Below, piece after piece: positions 1 to 9,466 of a stretch of 64,000 nt of DNA. The notes beneath the pieces are model-generated. The model had not been told where the DNA came from. It was given only the letters and a program-made list of their open reading frames with translations, and searched no databases. The stretch is from assembly GCA_947502265.1 (NCBI GenBank), contig CANMZB010000005.1, positions 124,001 through 188,000 on the forward strand, written 5' to 3'. Source of the stretch: an uncultured Sulfitobacter sp. Lineage in GTDB: Bacteria; Pseudomonadota; Alphaproteobacteria; Rhodobacterales; Rhodobacteraceae. Both the position numbers and the translations under genes were made by a program. The number at the start of each line of letters is the position of its first letter. Position 1 is the stretch's first letter.

Positions 1-2112
1 TTATCAGTGGCCTCGGTCGAGGCGCTGGACGCGTCCACGCGCAGCGCGCTTACGGCCTATGCCGCAGGTGTGAACGCGCGGCTGGACCAGATCAACGCGC
101 AGGCGCTGGGACGCGGCGCGCCCGAAATGTTCCTGTTTAACGCCCCGATGGCGCCATGGCGCCCCGCCGACAGCATCGCCATAATCAAACTGATGGGCCT
201 GCAACTTTCCGGCCATCTGGACGCAGAAGTACTGCGCGCGCGGGTTTCGCTGGCCTTGCCCGATGACCAGCGCCTGCGCGATATTCTGCCTGATGTGCCG
301 GGGCCGGGTGTGGCTGCCCTGCCCGCCTATGCAAGCCTGTTTCCCACCGTTCCGCGCCATGCGGCCAACATCCCGCTTGATCCGCATCCGCTGTCGCCGT
401 TCCGGCACACGGCATTGGCAGGCGCTTCGAACGCGTGGGCCGCCGCCCCTTCGCGCTCCGCTTCCGGCGGAACGTTGCTCGCCAATGATCCGCATCTGGG
501 CTTTACCGCGCCCGCAGTCTGGTATCTTGCGCGGCTCGAATTACAAGACGGAGGGGTGATAGGGGCCACGATTCCGGGCATCCCCGTCGTGCTGACCGGT
601 CGCTCTGCCGATCTGGGCTGGGGGCTTACGTCCTCCTACATGGACGATCAGGACGTTTTCATCGAAGAGCTGAACCCCGCCAACCGCGAAGAATACCGCA
701 CGCCCGACGGCTTCAAAAAGTTCCTGACCCGCGCGTCGATCATCACGGTCAAGGACCGTGATCCCGTCACCCTTACCCTGCGCTGGTCTGACAACGGCCC
801 GGTCCTGCCCGGCTCCCACTACAACCTTGCCAGCATCACACCACCCGGCCATGTGGCAGCCCTGTCATGGACGGTGCTAAGCCAGCGCGACACCACAATG
901 CAGGCCGCAATGCAGCTGATGCGCTCAAAGACGGTGGCCGAGGGGATCGAAGCGGCAAGCCTTTTTGTTGCGCCGTCGCAAAACCTGATGCTGGTGGATC
1001 GCGATACGGTCGCCATGAAAACCATCGGAGCCGCCCCCAAGCGCGATCCAGACCACCAAAGCCAGGGCCGCCTGCCCAGTCCCGGCTGGATCGCGGCAAA
1101 CCGCTGGCAGGGGATTGCGCCTTATGCGTCCAACCCCGGCTTTGTGGCACCCGAGGGTGGTATTCTTGGCAATACCAATAACAAGATGATCGACCGCGCC
1201 TTTCCCAACCATATTTCGTTTTTGTGGGGCGACACCCAACGGATAAAACGCTGGCAGCGGCTGATGCAGGGCCGTCAGGTTCACACCCGTGACAGCTTTA
1301 TCGAGGCGCAGCTTGATACGGTCAGCTATACCGCCCGTTCGCTTTTGCCGCTCATCGGCGCGGAATTGTGGTTTACCGGCGAGGCGGCCCCCGAGCGTTC
1401 CCCTGAACGTCTGCGCCAGCGCGCACTGGCGTTGCTGGCGGAATGGTCAGGCGAAATGAACGAGCATCTGCCCGAGCCGCTTATCTATGCCACATGGCTG
1501 CGCGCACTTCAGGACCGTCTGATCCGCGATGAACTTGGCCCGCTGGCCGAAGAATTCGACCACGTCGAACCTCTCTTCATCGAACGTGTCTTTCGCGATG
1601 TGGAAGGGGCAAGCGCGTGGTGCGATGTGTTCCAGTCCGCCCCGGTGGAAACATGTGCCGATATGGCGCGACTGGCGCTGGATGACGCGCTTGTCGAGAT
1701 CGACGAGAAATACGGCACAGCGCTTGAATCCCTGCGCTGGGGCGATGCGCATCAGGCCACCCATGATCATCCGGTTCTGGGCAACGTTCCGGTGCTGCGA
1801 TACTTCGTCAACATCCGGCAAAGCACGTCAGGTGGCGACAACACCCTGATGCGCGGTCGCACCAAAGGCACCGACCCCGACCCGTTCCAGAACGTACATG
1901 GCGCGGGCTATCGCGGGGTTTATGATTTCGCCGATCCGGACAGTTCGGTTTTTGTCACCTCCACTGGGCAGTCGGGTCACCCGCTGTCACGGCACTATGA
2001 CGATCTGGCACAACTATGGCGGCGCGGCGAATACATCCCGATGTCGCTCGATCAGGAACTGGCGCGCGCCGCCGCTGTCGGCATCACGCACCTGCGGCCC
2101 AAAGCGCCATGA
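1..2112 (+). CDS. Penicillin acylase family protein (5' partial)
   Basis: This is the C-terminal roughly 700 residues of a penicillin-amidase-like Ntn hydrolase; the reading frame is open to the first base, so the signal peptide and the start of the alpha chain lie outside the window. Members are periplasmic, cleave themselves into two chains, and hydrolyse amide bonds in beta-lactams or acyl-homoserine lactones. The self-processing site is visible as GASNAW, with the nucleophile Ser codon at nt 427-429 followed by the usual Asn. Downstream are NDPHLGF, the GR-DLGWGLT segment and the late NT-NK motif near nt 1170, so the beta chain looks intact. The substrate cannot be told from sequence. The stop overlaps the next start (ATGA), so the two genes are probably cotranscribed. 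Confidence 0.9.
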   Translation, partial: LSVASVEALDASTRSALTAYAAGVNARLDQINAQALGRGAPEMFLFNAPMAPWRPADSIAIIKLMGLQLSGHLDAEVLRARVSLALPDDQRLRDILPDVPGPGVAALPAYASLFPTVPRHAANIPLDPHPLSPFRHTALAGASNAWAAAPSRSASGGTLLANDPHLGFTAPAVWYLARLELQDGGVIGATIPGIPVVLTGRSADLGWGLTSSYMDDQDVFIEELNPANREEYRTPDGFKKFLTRASIITVKDRDPVTLTLRWSDNGPVLPGSHYNLASITPPGHVAALSWTVLSQRDTTMQAAMQLMRSKTVAEGIEAASLFVAPSQNLMLVDRDTVAMKTIGAAPKRDPDHQSQGRLPSPGWIAANRWQGIAPYASNPGFVAPEGGILGNTNNKMIDRAFPNHISFLWGDTQRIKRWQRLMQGRQVHTRDSFIEAQLDTVSYTARSLLPLIGAELWFTGEAAPERSPERLRQRALALLAEWSGEMNEHLPEPLIYATWLRALQDRLIRDELGPLAEEFDHVEPLFIERVFRDVEGASAWCDVFQSAPVETCADMARLALDDALVEIDEKYGTALESLRWGDAHQATHDHPVLGNVPVLRYFVNIRQSTSGGDNTLMRGRTKGTDPDPFQNVHGAGYRGVYDFADPDSSVFVTSTGQSGHPLSRHYDDLAQLWRRGEYIPMSLDQELARAAAVGITHLRPKAP

Positions 2113-2675
2113 GCGGGCGGGTCATCCTGTTTAACAAGCCGTTTGGCGTGTTGTCGCAGTTCACCGATAAAGGCACGCAAGGCTCCCCGCGCCCAACACT
2201 ATCGCGCTTTATCGACGAAAAAGGATTTTATCCTGCGGGCCGTCTGGATCGTGACAGCGAAGGATTGATGGTGCTTACCGATCATGGCCCGCTACAGGCG
2301 CGGATCAGCAATCCGAAATACAAGCTGGAAAAAACCTATCTGGTGCAGGTAGAAGGCACCCTCGATGATGTCGCCCTTGCCGCATTGCGCGCCGGAGTGA
2401 CATTGAATGACGGCCCGACACGTCCCGCCAAAGCCGACCTTGTCGATCCACCCGAAGATCTCTGGCCGCGCGATCCGCCCGTACGCTTTCGCAAATCCGT
2501 GCCGGACACGTGGTTGCACATCACTATCTCCGAAGGCCGCAACCGGCAGGTCCGCCGCATGACCGCACATGTCGGCCTACCAACGTTGCGCCTGATCCGC
2601 CTGCAAGTCGGTGATTGGCGGCTCAATCAACTCAGCCCCGGCGCATGGCGTTTCGCGTCCGCAACCGGCAGCTAG
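2109..2675 (+). CDS. rluE: 23S rRNA pseudouridine synthase, RluE-like
   Basis: This 188-residue RsuA/RluE-family pseudouridine synthase isomerises uridine in rRNA. The start ATG at 2109 overlaps the upstream stop, and the protein opens directly with the family signature [13 protein letters not shown]. The catalytic Asp lies in [11 protein letters not shown] (about residues 44-54), followed by the LTDHG block, the KTY-V strand and the late [10 protein letters not shown] motif. It has no S4 domain, and its short length fits RluE (23S U2457) better than RsuA or RluB, which carry an N-terminal S4 domain. The RluE assignment is by length and motif only. Confidence 0.88.
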   Translation: MSGRVILFNKPFGVLSQFTDKGTQGSPRPTLSRFIDEKGFYPAGRLDRDSEGLMVLTDHGPLQARISNPKYKLEKTYLVQVEGTLDDVALAALRAGVTLNDGPTRPAKADLVDPPEDLWPRDPPVRFRKSVPDTWLHITISEGRNRQVRRMTAHVGLPTLRLIRLQVGDWRLNQLSPGAWRFASATGS

Positions 2676-3019
2676 AGCGCCCCGCCTTAAACTTGACTCA
2701 CCAATACCCTGCCACGCTCACGCGGCAGTGGCGACAAAAGATGTCTCAGGTTAAGGGCGGGACGCTTAAAGCCCCGCTTGCGCATTTCTTTTGGCCGGAA
2801 ATGTCCGGCCTTGAACATCAGACGCACCAAGCGGGATACTGAATTGGCTGCCGCAAAAGCTGTGGAAGGCGCAGCGATTGGCAGATTTGACTCCGCTGGC
2901 CAGCCGCAAACCCATCTCAAAACGTTCTCCCCGATCAATCACCCGGAAACCCTATGCAGTTCCACCGATTTGAAAACTACCCTTTTCAAAATCGCACTTC
3001 CCTTGTATCCAATCCCCAC
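2676..3019 (+). repeat. Hairpin-rich intergenic region
   Basis: There is no convincing gene in these 344 bases. It contains several inverted repeats. CCCGCCTTAA (2681-2690) pairs with TTAAGGGCGGG (2751-2761) around an inner hairpin formed by CTGCC (2709-2713) and GGCAG (2724-2728). A perfect hairpin GGCCGGA-AATG-TCCGGCC lies at 2793-2810. Together these could end transcription of the rluE unit and insulate the B12 riboswitch, or be a dispersed intergenic repeat. No run of T follows the stems, so a simple intrinsic terminator is not clear. Confidence 0.45.
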
Positions 3020-3205
3020 TTCGGTCCGGGCGGCTTGCCGTTCGGTTAAAAGGGAACGTGGTTCGGCCATCCGGCCAAATCCACGACTGCCCCCGCAACT
3101 GTAGGCGGAGAGCGAAGCCGGTATATGCCACTGTCACGCACCGCGTGATGGGAAGGGCCGGCCAAGCATCGACCCGCGAGTCAGGAGACCTGCCGAGGTT
3201 TTCAC
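3020..3205 (+). promoter_or_regulatory. Cobalamin (AdoCbl) riboswitch
   Basis: The segment has the characteristic cobalamin-aptamer series: TTAAAAGGGAA near 3046-3056, a stem built around CGTGG and CCACG, the conserved CTGCCCCCGCAACTGTA core around 3090-3105, the GAAGCC element, the canonical B12 box GCCACTG at 3127-3133, and the closing GAGTCAGGAGACCTGCC near 3178-3194. It sits about 135 bases before the BtuB-like gene. Adenosylcobalamin binding is expected to reduce expression of the whole downstream uptake operon. The expression platform lies between about 3205 and 3335. Confidence 0.93.
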
Positions 3206-3339
3206 CCTGTCCGGGCGCGAGGGGCGTCAGGGCTGCGGAGCTTCCGCTTGTGGTGTCTTCACCGTCTGCGGGGGACACATCCCTCAAATGACACGTCAAA
3301 GTCTGCCGCGCTGTTCGGGCTGTCTACGAGGGTTATTTC

Positions 3340-5205
3340 ATGTTCCGCTCTTCACTTCTGGCTTGCGTCGCCATCCCCCCCCTGCTCGTCACATCCGCAT
3401 CTGCACAGGAATACTTCGATCTGGGCGAGATCATCGTCTCTGGCGGCCTGTCCCCGATCAAAGCCGAGGCATCGGGCCGTTCCACCAGCGTCGTTACCGC
3501 ACAGCAGATCGAAGAGCGCGGCATTACGACCGTTCAGGATGCTTTGCGCGCGTTGCCGGGCGTGTCGATCAACGGGTCCAGCAATACGTCCACCCAGGTG
3601 CGAATTCGCGGCGGCGAGGCAAATCATACCTTGATCCTGATCGACGGAATCGAAGCGGCGGGCGGGGACGGCGAATACATTCTCAGCGGGCTTGAGACCG
3701 CAAACATCGAGCGCATCGAAGTGCTGCGCGGGCCGCAATCGGTCTACTATGGCTCGAACGCATCCGCGGGCGTTATCAACATCATCACGCGCAAAGGCGC
3801 GATCGGCGCCACCTATTCGGCCACGCTGGAAGTCGGGGCCGCGACAACCGCAACCACCTTTGTCTCGCGCAGAACCGAGCGGGGCGGGCTTTCGTTCTCG
3901 CTCTCGCACACGGATGATCGTGGCTATGACCAATCCGGCGACGGCGGCGAAAAAGACGGACTGGAGCGCACAACCGCCATCCTGTCCGGCGATTATCTGG
4001 TGACAGATGATCTCAAGCTGGGCTTCACGCTGCGCCGCGCGGATGAAGAATACGATACCGACCTGACCCCGTTCGGGGCAACGGATGCTGACAGCTATGT
4101 CGTGGATGATCCGGACGAACACAGCACCCGCGATGAATGGACGACGGGCGTTTATGGAGAATATAAAATGATGGATGGGCGGCTGACCCACCGCCTGTCG
4201 TACGCAAAGACAAAGTACGAATCCACTTTCAACGCGGGCGCACCGACCACCAATAAATCAGACGCGCTGAAGTACCGGCTCAGCTTTGGACTGGACGGGC
4301 GCGCAGTGGCCGAGGCAGATCATCTCTTGAACTTCCTTCTCGAAAAACAAAAGGACAGCAGCAGCTCAAATCCGGGATACGGGCGCGAATCAACCTCCGT
4401 AGCGCTGGAGTATCGGGGCCGATTTTCCAACGGCCTTGATATGCAGGCAGGTGCGCGGCTCGATAACAACGACGTGTTCGAGGATGCGACGACATGGAAT
4501 GTCGGCCTGTCCTACCAGATTCCCGACACTGGCGTCCGGCTACACGCCTCCGCAGGCACCGGCATCGTGAATCCGTCCTATTTCGAGCTATACGCCGATG
4601 CGTTCGGCTACAGTGGCAACCCGAACCTTGCTCCCGAGCGCAACAAGAGCTTTGACATCGGTGCGCAGTTCGCTTTGTTCGACGGGCGCGGCAGTCTTGA
4701 TATCACCTATTTCAACGAAACGTTGACGGACGAGATCACCGCCGTCAGCACGGGTTTGGACACCTTCAGCTATTTCAATCAGGCGGGCGGAAGTGAGCGC
4801 GAAGGGATCGAACTGTCTGGCACCATGCAAGCGACAGAGGCGCTCGCGCTGCGGTTGGGCTATACCTACATCGACGCCCAAAACCCCGATGGCAGCGTCG
4901 AGGTCCGCCGCCCCCGGCATGAACTGGCACTTGGTGCCACGTTGGATACTTTCGGCGGGCGCGGCACGGTTTCCGCCGACATCCGGCATGTGTCGGGCAA
5001 CTACGACACTCAATTCTGGGGCAGCTACGCCACCGTTGAACTGCCCGCCTATACAACCGTCGATGTCGCGGCACAGTATGAGTTGACGAATACGCTCACG
5101 CTCAACGGACGGATCACAAACCTGCTTGATGTCGATGCCGTCGATGTCTGGGGCTTCGCTTCGCGCGGGCGCGCGGCCTATGTGGGCATCAGTGCAGATT
5201 TCTGA
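3340..5205 (+). CDS. btuB: TonB-dependent vitamin B12 receptor, BtuB-like
   Basis: This 621-residue outer-membrane receptor takes up corrinoids using TonB-derived energy. A signal peptide ends at about SASA-QE, a TonB-box-like segment LGEIIVSG follows directly, and the plug domain (about residues 35-150) includes RIRGGEANHTLILIDG and the LRGPQSVYYGSNA block. A 22-stranded-type barrel follows, with the TonB-dependent C-terminal region ending in a terminal Phe. The length matches E. coli BtuB (about 610 residues). The upstream cobalamin riboswitch and the downstream btuFCD support B12 rather than a siderophore as the substrate. Confidence 0.93.
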   Translation: MFRSSLLACVAIPPLLVTSASAQEYFDLGEIIVSGGLSPIKAEASGRSTSVVTAQQIEERGITTVQDALRALPGVSINGSSNTSTQVRIRGGEANHTLILIDGIEAAGGDGEYILSGLETANIERIEVLRGPQSVYYGSNASAGVINIITRKGAIGATYSATLEVGAATTATTFVSRRTERGGLSFSLSHTDDRGYDQSGDGGEKDGLERTTAILSGDYLVTDDLKLGFTLRRADEEYDTDLTPFGATDADSYVVDDPDEHSTRDEWTTGVYGEYKMMDGRLTHRLSYAKTKYESTFNAGAPTTNKSDALKYRLSFGLDGRAVAEADHLLNFLLEKQKDSSSSNPGYGRESTSVALEYRGRFSNGLDMQAGARLDNNDVFEDATTWNVGLSYQIPDTGVRLHASAGTGIVNPSYFELYADAFGYSGNPNLAPERNKSFDIGAQFALFDGRGSLDITYFNETLTDEITAVSTGLDTFSYFNQAGGSEREGIELSGTMQATEALALRLGYTYIDAQNPDGSVEVRRPRHELALGATLDTFGGRGTVSADIRHVSGNYDTQFWGSYATVELPAYTTVDVAAQYELTNTLTLNGRITNLLDVDAVDVWGFASRGRAAYVGISADF

Positions 5206-5206
5206 G

Positions 5207-6061
5207 ATGATACGGGTCGTTTACCTGACGGGTGCGCTACTTGGCGCGCCCGCGCTGTCGGACACGCTGCCGCAACGCACGCCCGAAGGCGTGCCAGTTA
5301 GAGTCGTGTCAGTGAACCTGTGTACCGATCAACTGGCGATGCTGGTGGCGGGCGAAGGGCAGCTTTTGTCAGTGTCCTACCTCGCGTCTGACCCGAGAAT
5401 CTCGGCCATGGTCGAACAGGCGGCGGCATACCGGGTCAACCACGGGTTGGCCGAAGAAATATACCTGATGCAGCCCGATCTGGTGGTCGCCGGCAGTTTC
5501 AGCACCCGCGCAACCGTAGACATGCTCAGACGGCTGGGCATTCAGGTACAGCAGTTCGATCCGGCCTATTCGCTGGAGGACGTAACGGACCGCCTGACGC
5601 AAATGGGTAGTGTTCTGGGGCAGCAAGATCACGCAGCCGCGTTGATTGCAGATTTTGACGCACATCTGACGGCCTATCGCACCGAAATCACATCGCGCCC
5701 GCGCGCGGCGCTTTATTACGCCAACGGCTACACCTTGGGCGACAAAACACTTGCAGGCCAAATCCTGTTAACGGCCGGTCTTGCCAACATCGCGGCCGAG
5801 GCGGGGTTCAGCGCCGGTGGGGTCATCCCGCTTGAGGTTCTGGCGATGGCACAGCCTGACACAGTGATTACCAGCCGCCCCTACCCCGGTGCGTCGCGCT
5901 CCGAAGAGATCAAAGGTCATCCGGTGATCGAGGCTTTGCGCCGCACCCGCCCCGAAGCGTCGATGACCGACAGCGACTGGGTCTGCGGCACCCCCTTTGT
6001 TCTGGACGCGATCGACGAAATGGTGGCACTGCGCCGCGAGATGCAGGAGGAGACGCCATGA
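5207..6061 (+). CDS. btuF: Cobalamin ABC transporter substrate-binding protein, BtuF-like
   Basis: This 284-residue periplasmic binding protein of the helical-backbone (BtuF/FepB) class delivers corrinoid to BtuCD. The start ATG at 5207 lies one base after the btuB stop and is followed by a short hydrophobic signal region ending near ALS-DT. The first lobe begins with VVSVNLCTDQLAML, typical of this class, and MQPDLVVAGSF is the usual edge strand. The second lobe carries the RPRAALYYANGYTLG strand. It overlaps the permease start by four bases (ATGA), implying translational coupling. Confidence 0.87.
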   Translation: MIRVVYLTGALLGAPALSDTLPQRTPEGVPVRVVSVNLCTDQLAMLVAGEGQLLSVSYLASDPRISAMVEQAAAYRVNHGLAEEIYLMQPDLVVAGSFSTRATVDMLRRLGIQVQQFDPAYSLEDVTDRLTQMGSVLGQQDHAAALIADFDAHLTAYRTEITSRPRAALYYANGYTLGDKTLAGQILLTAGLANIAAEAGFSAGGVIPLEVLAMAQPDTVITSRPYPGASRSEEIKGHPVIEALRRTRPEASMTDSDWVCGTPFVLDAIDEMVALRREMQEETP

Positions 6062-7041
6062 CGCGGCTTGCCCTGACGCTGTTCGCCTTGGTGACAGCCT
6101 TGTTTATCGCGGCGCTGGTGGTCGGCCCTGCGGATATCGGCATCGTGCAAAGCCTGAAGGCGCTTGTCGCAGGTGGCGAAGGGCCGATGACCCTTGTGAT
6201 GCGGGAAATTCGCCTGCCGCGCGCGTTGCTTGGCCTGTTGATTGGCGGATCGCTGGGGCTGGCAGGTGCTGCGATGCAAGGTTATCTGCGCAACCCGCTG
6301 GCCGATCCCGGTTTGATCGGGGTATCGGGGTCCGCCGCGTTGGGCGCGGTGCTGGCGATCCAGACCGGGCTGGCCGCTGCGTTTGCTTTCGGCTTGCCGC
6401 TGGCAGCGCTCACCGGCGCGTTGACCGGCGTGTTTTTGGTGCTTGTGCTGGCTGGTCCGCGTGGATCGTCCCTGACGCTAATCCTGGCGGGCATCGCCAT
6501 TTCGGCGCTGGCGGGGGCGTTTACATCGCTGGTTCTGAACCTGTCGCCCAATCCCTTCGCTGCCAACGAAATCGTGTTCTGGATGATGGGGTCTCTTTCG
6601 GATCGCTCGATGACCCATGTCTGGGTTGCCTTGCCGCTGATCGTGCTGGGGGGGCTGATGCTGGCCACCCTGTCGCGCGGTCTGGATGCGCTGACGCTGG
6701 GCGAAGACGCAGCGGAGGCGATGGGTATCGGCCTGCGCCGGACGCGTCTGACGCTGATCTTCGGGACTGCGGCGGTTGTCGGAGCCTCGACTGCGGTTGC
6801 CGGCGCCATCGGCTTTGTCGGGCTGGTGGTGCCGCATCTGCTGCGCCCCTTCGTCGGTGCGCGGCCCGGGCGTCTGCTTTGGGCCTCTGCGCTCGGCGGT
6901 GCGGCCATGCTGCTGGCGGCCGACATCGCCGTGCGGGTGATCCTGCCCGCCCGCGATTTGAAACTGGGCGTCGTCACGGCGCTTATTGGCGCGCCACTGT
7001 TCCTGCACCTGATCTATCGCACACGCAGAGACGGGCTATGA
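6058..7041 (+). CDS. btuC: FecCD-family permease, BtuC-like
   Basis: This 327-residue inner-membrane permease of the FecCD/BtuC family has about ten hydrophobic segments. Recognisable features are the RLPR-LLG-L-GG-LGLAGAAMQ motif (about residues 50-80), NPLADPGLIGVSGSAALGA, and the cytoplasmic coupling-helix region GFVGLVVPHLLRPFVG used to contact the ATPase. It overlaps btuF upstream and btuD downstream by ATGA junctions. The substrate is inferred from the operon. Confidence 0.92.
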   Translation: MTRLALTLFALVTALFIAALVVGPADIGIVQSLKALVAGGEGPMTLVMREIRLPRALLGLLIGGSLGLAGAAMQGYLRNPLADPGLIGVSGSAALGAVLAIQTGLAAAFAFGLPLAALTGALTGVFLVLVLAGPRGSSLTLILAGIAISALAGAFTSLVLNLSPNPFAANEIVFWMMGSLSDRSMTHVWVALPLIVLGGLMLATLSRGLDALTLGEDAAEAMGIGLRRTRLTLIFGTAAVVGASTAVAGAIGFVGLVVPHLLRPFVGARPGRLLWASALGGAAMLLAADIAVRVILPARDLKLGVVTALIGAPLFLHLIYRTRRDGL

Positions 7042-7796
7042 CCCTGCTTACGCTTACCGGTTTTGGTGTCACCCGTCGCAAGAGCAAAATCCTGCACGGT
7101 ATCGACCTGTGCGTCGGTCACGGCGAACTGATCGGTATCATCGGTCCCAATGGTGCGGGCAAGACAACGCTGATGCGGGCTGCCCTTGGGCTGATCGACG
7201 CTGTCGGGCATAGCTCACTGGCGGCCCTTTCGCCCCGCGCGCGCGGGCGCGCTGTAGCGTGGATGCCGCAATCGCGCGAGATCGCGTGGCCGGTGGATGT
7301 GAATACGTTGGTCATGCTGGGACGGACGCCGCATCTGGCCAGCGGCCAGCGCCCGAACGTCACAGACTGCGCAGCTGTCGAGCGCGCAGTGCAGCGCATG
7401 GATCTGACACGGCTGCGCGACCGGACCGCCACACGGCTGTCGGGCGGCGAACAGGCGCGCGTCCTGATCGCGCGCGCGCTGGCACAGGAAACCCCGTTGC
7501 TGATGGCGGACGAGCCCATTGCAGGTCTCGACCCCGCGCATCAGATCGCCACCATGCGCACCTTCGCGGCCCTTGCATCAGAGGGCCAATCGGTCATCGT
7601 CTCGCTGCACGATCTGGGGCTTGCGGCGCGCCATTGCACACGGTTGATCGTAATCGACAAAGGCGGGATCGTCGCAGACGGCCCCCCGCAAGACGTGCTG
7701 ACGCCGGATCTCGTGCGCGATACCTTCGGCATCAGCGCCTTTCTTCAAAGCACGCCCGACGGCCTTGTCTTTCAACCGCTGGAAGTGGTGGCATGA
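7038..7796 (+). CDS. btuD: Cobalamin ABC transporter ATPase, BtuD-like
   Basis: This 252-residue ABC ATPase powers corrinoid import. The Walker A motif GPNGAGKTT is at about residues 36-44, followed by a Q-loop region, the signature LSGGEQAR near residue 133, Walker B LLMADEP near residues 154-160, the D-loop AGLDP, and the switch His in VSLHDLGLAARH. All key residues are intact. The start overlaps the btuC stop (ATGA) and its own stop overlaps cbiZ (ATGA), so the four genes read as one translationally coupled unit. Confidence 0.92.
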   Translation: MTLLTLTGFGVTRRKSKILHGIDLCVGHGELIGIIGPNGAGKTTLMRAALGLIDAVGHSSLAALSPRARGRAVAWMPQSREIAWPVDVNTLVMLGRTPHLASGQRPNVTDCAAVERAVQRMDLTRLRDRTATRLSGGEQARVLIARALAQETPLLMADEPIAGLDPAHQIATMRTFAALASEGQSVIVSLHDLGLAARHCTRLIVIDKGGIVADGPPQDVLTPDLVRDTFGISAFLQSTPDGLVFQPLEVVA

Positions 7797-8455
7797 GCGC
7801 TGTCCATCTTGCACGGCCATGGCTGACGTTTGATCTGGGCTGCGACATGCAAGTGTTGAGCTGGGCCATCAACCGCCCCGGCTTTGTCACCGCGCGGCGC
7901 ATCGTCTGGCGCGAGGTGCGCAACGCCGATCTGGCGCGCGACATGCCTGTGCACGACTGGTTCGAGGCTGAGTTAACGGCGCAGGGTCTTGAGAATACGG
8001 TCGCATTCCTCACCTCGCGCGATGTGTCTTGCTTTGCCCAAAGCTCCGTCAATGTCGGTGACATCACCGCGCATTGTGTCGCGACAGTGGGATTGTCAAA
8101 CGCCGAACGGGTCGGGTCGCGGGTGGACCGGCGCGCACAGGATTGGGGCACCATCAACGTGGCCGTGCGGCTGGATAACGCCCTGTCGCAAACCGGCCTG
8201 ATCGAGTCACTCAGCATCGCCACACAGGCACGCACAACCGCAATCATTGACGCATGCTTGCCCTTGCCATCGGGGCTGGCAACCGGCACCGGCACCGATT
8301 GCATCGCCGTTGCAGCCCCCGACGGGGCGCGCGATTACGCCGGATTGCATACGGATGTCGGCGAAGCGGTTGGCGCAGCAGTTTACCGTGCGACGACGAT
8401 GGGCGCGCGACAATGGAAATCCGATATCGGGTTAACTCAGAAAAGGACGACGTGA
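7793..8455 (+). CDS. cbiZ: Adenosylcobinamide amidohydrolase CbiZ
   Basis: This 220-residue protein matches the CbiZ family: an N-terminal RPWLTFDLG region, then SSAINRPGF-like SWAINRPGFV, VGLSNAERVG, and the C-terminal signature TGTGTDCIAVA followed by YAGLHTDVGEAVG. CbiZ removes the aminopropanol side chain of adenosylcobinamide to give adenosylcobyric acid; in Rhodobacter sphaeroides the enzyme is known to act on pseudocobalamin and so allows remodelling of foreign corrinoids. Its place directly after btuD means imported corrinoids can be converted for reuse. Confidence 0.87.
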   Translation: MSAVHLARPWLTFDLGCDMQVLSWAINRPGFVTARRIVWREVRNADLARDMPVHDWFEAELTAQGLENTVAFLTSRDVSCFAQSSVNVGDITAHCVATVGLSNAERVGSRVDRRAQDWGTINVAVRLDNALSQTGLIESLSIATQARTTAIIDACLPLPSGLATGTGTDCIAVAAPDGARDYAGLHTDVGEAVGAAVYRATTMGARQWKSDIGLTQKRTT

Positions 8456-8456
8456 A

Positions 8457-9464
8457 ATGCTTGATCTTGAACAGGTGTTGGAAAGCGGACTGCGACAGGC
8501 AGAAGCAGGATGGAACATGGGGTCTTTCGGGGCAATTGCCGAATTTCACCATGTTGGCAACGAGGCGCCGCCGCAGCCCGCAGCGCGGCTGACGCAGATG
8601 ACGCAGCGCGGCGGCGTGCGCATCGAGCGGCTGGAAGGTGTGCGCCCGGTTGCCTATGAAACACTCGGCCCGCGCCCGCATCGCTGGTCGCAGGCGGTGG
8701 CGCTGTGCCTGCCAACAGCCGATGCCATGATGCACCGCCGCGATACCTTGACTGAACTTGGCGCGGACGATGTCGCATTGCGCGACGAGGATCGCGGCGC
8801 ATTCCTGTTCGATATGGGGCTGGCGCAGCCGCAGGTCGATTTTTGCATCCGCACCAGTGATCCGGCGTTGCTAGAGATCTTGCGCGAAAACGAAGGCCGC
8901 TCCCTGATGGAACAGGGCAATCCCGCGATGGGCGCGATCCTGAAGGCGCATCCGCACCGTGTTGCGTTGACCCGATTGGGTCGGGTCGAGGTCTATCAGA
9001 TGATTGGCGGGCCGGATACGGGCGGCACATCGCCCGAAGGGCCGCACACCCATGTGCTGCCGAAACTTCTGCGCGCCGGTCGCACCCATTCTGCCAACAC
9101 ACCCATTCCCGAGGGCTGGGTGCCTTGCGCAGGTTTCCACCCCGAAAGCCCGGTATCGGGACCGGTGGGCGAGGACAAGGAATTCAACCGCGACGCCTTT
9201 GACGGATTCCAGAGTTTGTTACAGGCTTGGGGGCCGCCGGACTACCAAGAGGCAAAAAGGCAATGCTGGGCGGCGCTTGAAAACGGGGATGAGCCGGGCA
9301 CATCATCAGAGCCAACCAGCCGCACAGGCCGCGCCGGACTGCGCAACGGGTTGCGGCAATGGCGCCGGTTACACGGTGACAGTGCCCTGCTGGACCGGTG
9401 GAGCGCGGATTTTGACGCAAGCACAGTTTCTGAAGAAACCGACGACGAAAATCCGGGGCATTGA
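8457..9464 (+). CDS. Uncharacterised protein in the B12 operon
   Basis: This 335-residue protein has no signal peptide or membrane segment, and I do not assign it to a characterised family. It begins one base after the cbiZ stop and ends just before exbB, so it is cotranscribed with B12 uptake. The middle contains a GPHTHVLPKLL segment (about residues 195-205), a possible metal or corrinoid-contacting site. Cys residues at about positions 78, 118, 223 and 269 are scattered and do not form a known motif. The last roughly 60 residues are polar and rich in Arg, Ser and Glu, probably disordered. A role in handling imported corrinoid or in the TonB complex is inference from position only. Confidence 0.85.
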   Translation: MLDLEQVLESGLRQAEAGWNMGSFGAIAEFHHVGNEAPPQPAARLTQMTQRGGVRIERLEGVRPVAYETLGPRPHRWSQAVALCLPTADAMMHRRDTLTELGADDVALRDEDRGAFLFDMGLAQPQVDFCIRTSDPALLEILRENEGRSLMEQGNPAMGAILKAHPHRVALTRLGRVEVYQMIGGPDTGGTSPEGPHTHVLPKLLRAGRTHSANTPIPEGWVPCAGFHPESPVSGPVGEDKEFNRDAFDGFQSLLQAWGPPDYQEAKRQCWAALENGDEPGTSSEPTSRTGRAGLRNGLRQWRRLHGDSALLDRWSADFDASTVSEETDDENPGH

Positions 9465-9466
9465 CG

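Noticed and set aside
3352-4191. 279-codon minus-strand frame opposite btuB
   Set aside because: It is a codon-bias shadow; the btuB frame contains signal peptide, plug and barrel.
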